Positions 4,571 to 5,474 of a stretch of DNA of 5,474 nucleotides are shown in pieces (position 1 is the stretch's first letter; every line of letters starts with the position of its first letter). This stretch comes from an uncultured Eubacteriales bacterium (GTDB lineage: Bacteria > Bacillota_A > Clostridia > Christensenellales > Aristaeellaceae). A program made the translations under genes and the position numbers. Below the pieces are notes generated by a model. That model worked only from the letters and a program-made list of their open reading frames with translations. It searched no databases and had not been told where the DNA came from. The stretch lies in the NCBI GenBank assembly GCA_902795555.1, contig CADBLV010000308.1:1-5474 (forward strand), read 5' to 3'.

Positions 4571-5474
4571 ATGGCCTTTGACGGCTTAAGCCAGAAACTG
4601 CAGGGCGCCCTGAAGAAAATGACCGGGCGCGGCAAGCTGAACGAACAGGCGGTTCGGGAGGGCATGCGGGAAGTGCGCATGGCCCTGCTGGAGGCCGACG
4701 TCAACTACGCGGTCGCAAAGGACTTCATTAAAAAGGTCACGGAGCGCTGCGTGGGTGCGGATGTGCTTTCCTCCCTCACGCCCTCTCAGCAGGTCATCAA
4801 AATCGTCAATGAGGAAATGACCGAGCTCATGGGCTCCACCAACGCCCGGCTCACCTGGTCCCCCTCCGTGCCGACGATTTTCATGCTCTGCGGTCTTCAG
4901 GGCGCCGGTAAAACCACATTTTGCGGAAAGCTGGCCGGATATCTGGCCAAGCAGGGTAAAAAGCCGATGCTGGCCGCCTGCGATATCTATCGTCCCGCTG
5001 CCATCAAACAGCTGCAGGTTGTCGGCGAGCAGGTGAAGGTTCCGGTGTTCGAAAAAGGGACGCAGGATCCGGTGAAAACGGCGAAGGAAGCCATCGAATA
5101 CGCCCGGTATTATCAGCGGGATGTCCTGATTATCGATACGGCCGGCCGCCTGCATATCGACGAAGAGCTCATGGACGAGCTGCTGCGCATCAAGCAGGCC
5201 GTTCATCCCCAGGAAATTCTGCTGACGGTGGATGCCATGACCGGTCAGGACGCGGTGACCGTCGCGAAGACCTTCGATGAAAAGCTGGACGTGACCGGCG
5301 TAATCCTCACCAAGCTCGACGGCGATACCCGCGGCGGCGCGGCCCTGTCCATCCGAGCCGTCACCGGCAAACCCATCAAGTTCAGCGGCGTCGGTGAAAA
5401 GCTGACGGATATTGAGCCTTTCCATCCGGACCGGATGGCTTCCCGGATTCTCGGCATGGGCGACGTGCTGACCC
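4571..5474 (+). CDS. ffh: Signal recognition particle GTPase Ffh (3' end cut by window edge)
   Basis: Ffh (the SRP54 protein) binds 4.5S/6S RNA and signal sequences of nascent membrane and secreted proteins and, with its receptor FtsY, delivers ribosomes to the SecYEG translocon. The frame was read directly: 301 codons, open to the window end. The N domain (1 to about 100) starts MAFDGLSQKLQGALKKM and includes EVRMALLEADVN (34-45). The G domain has the P-loop GLQGAGKTT (108-116), the insertion-box motif DIYRPAA (138-144), DTAGRL (189-194), VDAMTGQDAV (220-229), TKLDGDTRGG (247-256) and SGVGEK (272-277). The Met-rich M domain lies beyond the window. The start at 4571 is set by AAGGAGG, 7 nt upstream; ATG at 4565 is too close. 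The ribosome binding site overlaps the ylxM stop codon, so the two are co-transcribed. rpsP and neighbours often follow in Firmicutes. Confidence 0.97.
   Translation, partial: MAFDGLSQKLQGALKKMTGRGKLNEQAVREGMREVRMALLEADVNYAVAKDFIKKVTERCVGADVLSSLTPSQQVIKIVNEEMTELMGSTNARLTWSPSVPTIFMLCGLQGAGKTTFCGKLAGYLAKQGKKPMLAACDIYRPAAIKQLQVVGEQVKVPVFEKGTQDPVKTAKEAIEYARYYQRDVLIIDTAGRLHIDEELMDELLRIKQAVHPQEILLTVDAMTGQDAVTVAKTFDEKLDVTGVILTKLDGDTRGGAALSIRAVTGKPIKFSGVGEKLTDIEPFHPDRMASRILGMGDVLT

Noticed and set aside
4586..5425. A 279-codon open frame antisense to ffh
   Set aside because: It lies entirely within the conserved Ffh NG-domain coding sequence on the other strand; no motif and no ribosome binding site support it.

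Overview
This window looks like chromosomal DNA from a Gram-positive, fairly GC-rich member of the Firmicutes, most likely a clostridial (Clostridia) lineage. The reasons are strong AGGAGG-type ribosome binding sites, good sigma-A-type promoters (several with a TGn extension), a transcription attenuator in front of infC, and the Firmicutes-type pair ylxM-ffh. I cannot name the species. All genes are housekeeping or ordinary secreted-protein genes. I see no insertion sequence, prophage, CRISPR array, tRNA or rRNA.

Left half (1-1793, minus strand): infC (translation initiation factor IF-3) runs off the left edge only a few codons before its expected end. It is preceded by its own promoter and a leader of about 140 nt that ends in an intrinsic terminator, which suggests attenuation control. 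Upstream of it on the same strand is pfkA (ATP-type 6-phosphofructokinase), with no obvious terminator between the two, so pfkA transcripts may read into the infC leader. A 202-bp intergenic region (1794-1995) holds two divergent promoters, for pfkA (minus) and thrH (plus), with a 7-bp-arm inverted repeat between them that covers the thrH -35 box.

Middle (1996-3940): thrH encodes a HAD-family phosphoserine phosphatase/homoserine phosphotransferase on the plus strand. It converges on a minus-strand gene for a secreted protein with two peptidoglycan-binding (PG_binding_1-type) repeats and an uncharacterised His/Cys-rich C-terminal domain. A strong symmetric hairpin between them can terminate both.

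Right part (3941-5474): a 264-bp divergent region carries the secreted-protein promoter (minus) and a perfect-consensus promoter (TTGACA-17-TATAAT) for ylxM-ffh (plus). The latter is bracketed by two near-identical 24-bp dyads, CTGTCAGGG-N6-CCCTGACAG, one overlapping the -35 box and one starting at the predicted transcription start. This is the most distinctive regulatory feature here and suggests a dedicated repressor of the signal recognition particle operon. ffh runs off the right edge after its NG GTPase domain.

No entirely new multi-gene system is evident. The parts most worth a second look are the ylxM-ffh double operator, the probable AUC start and attenuator of infC, and the uncharacterised secreted domain.
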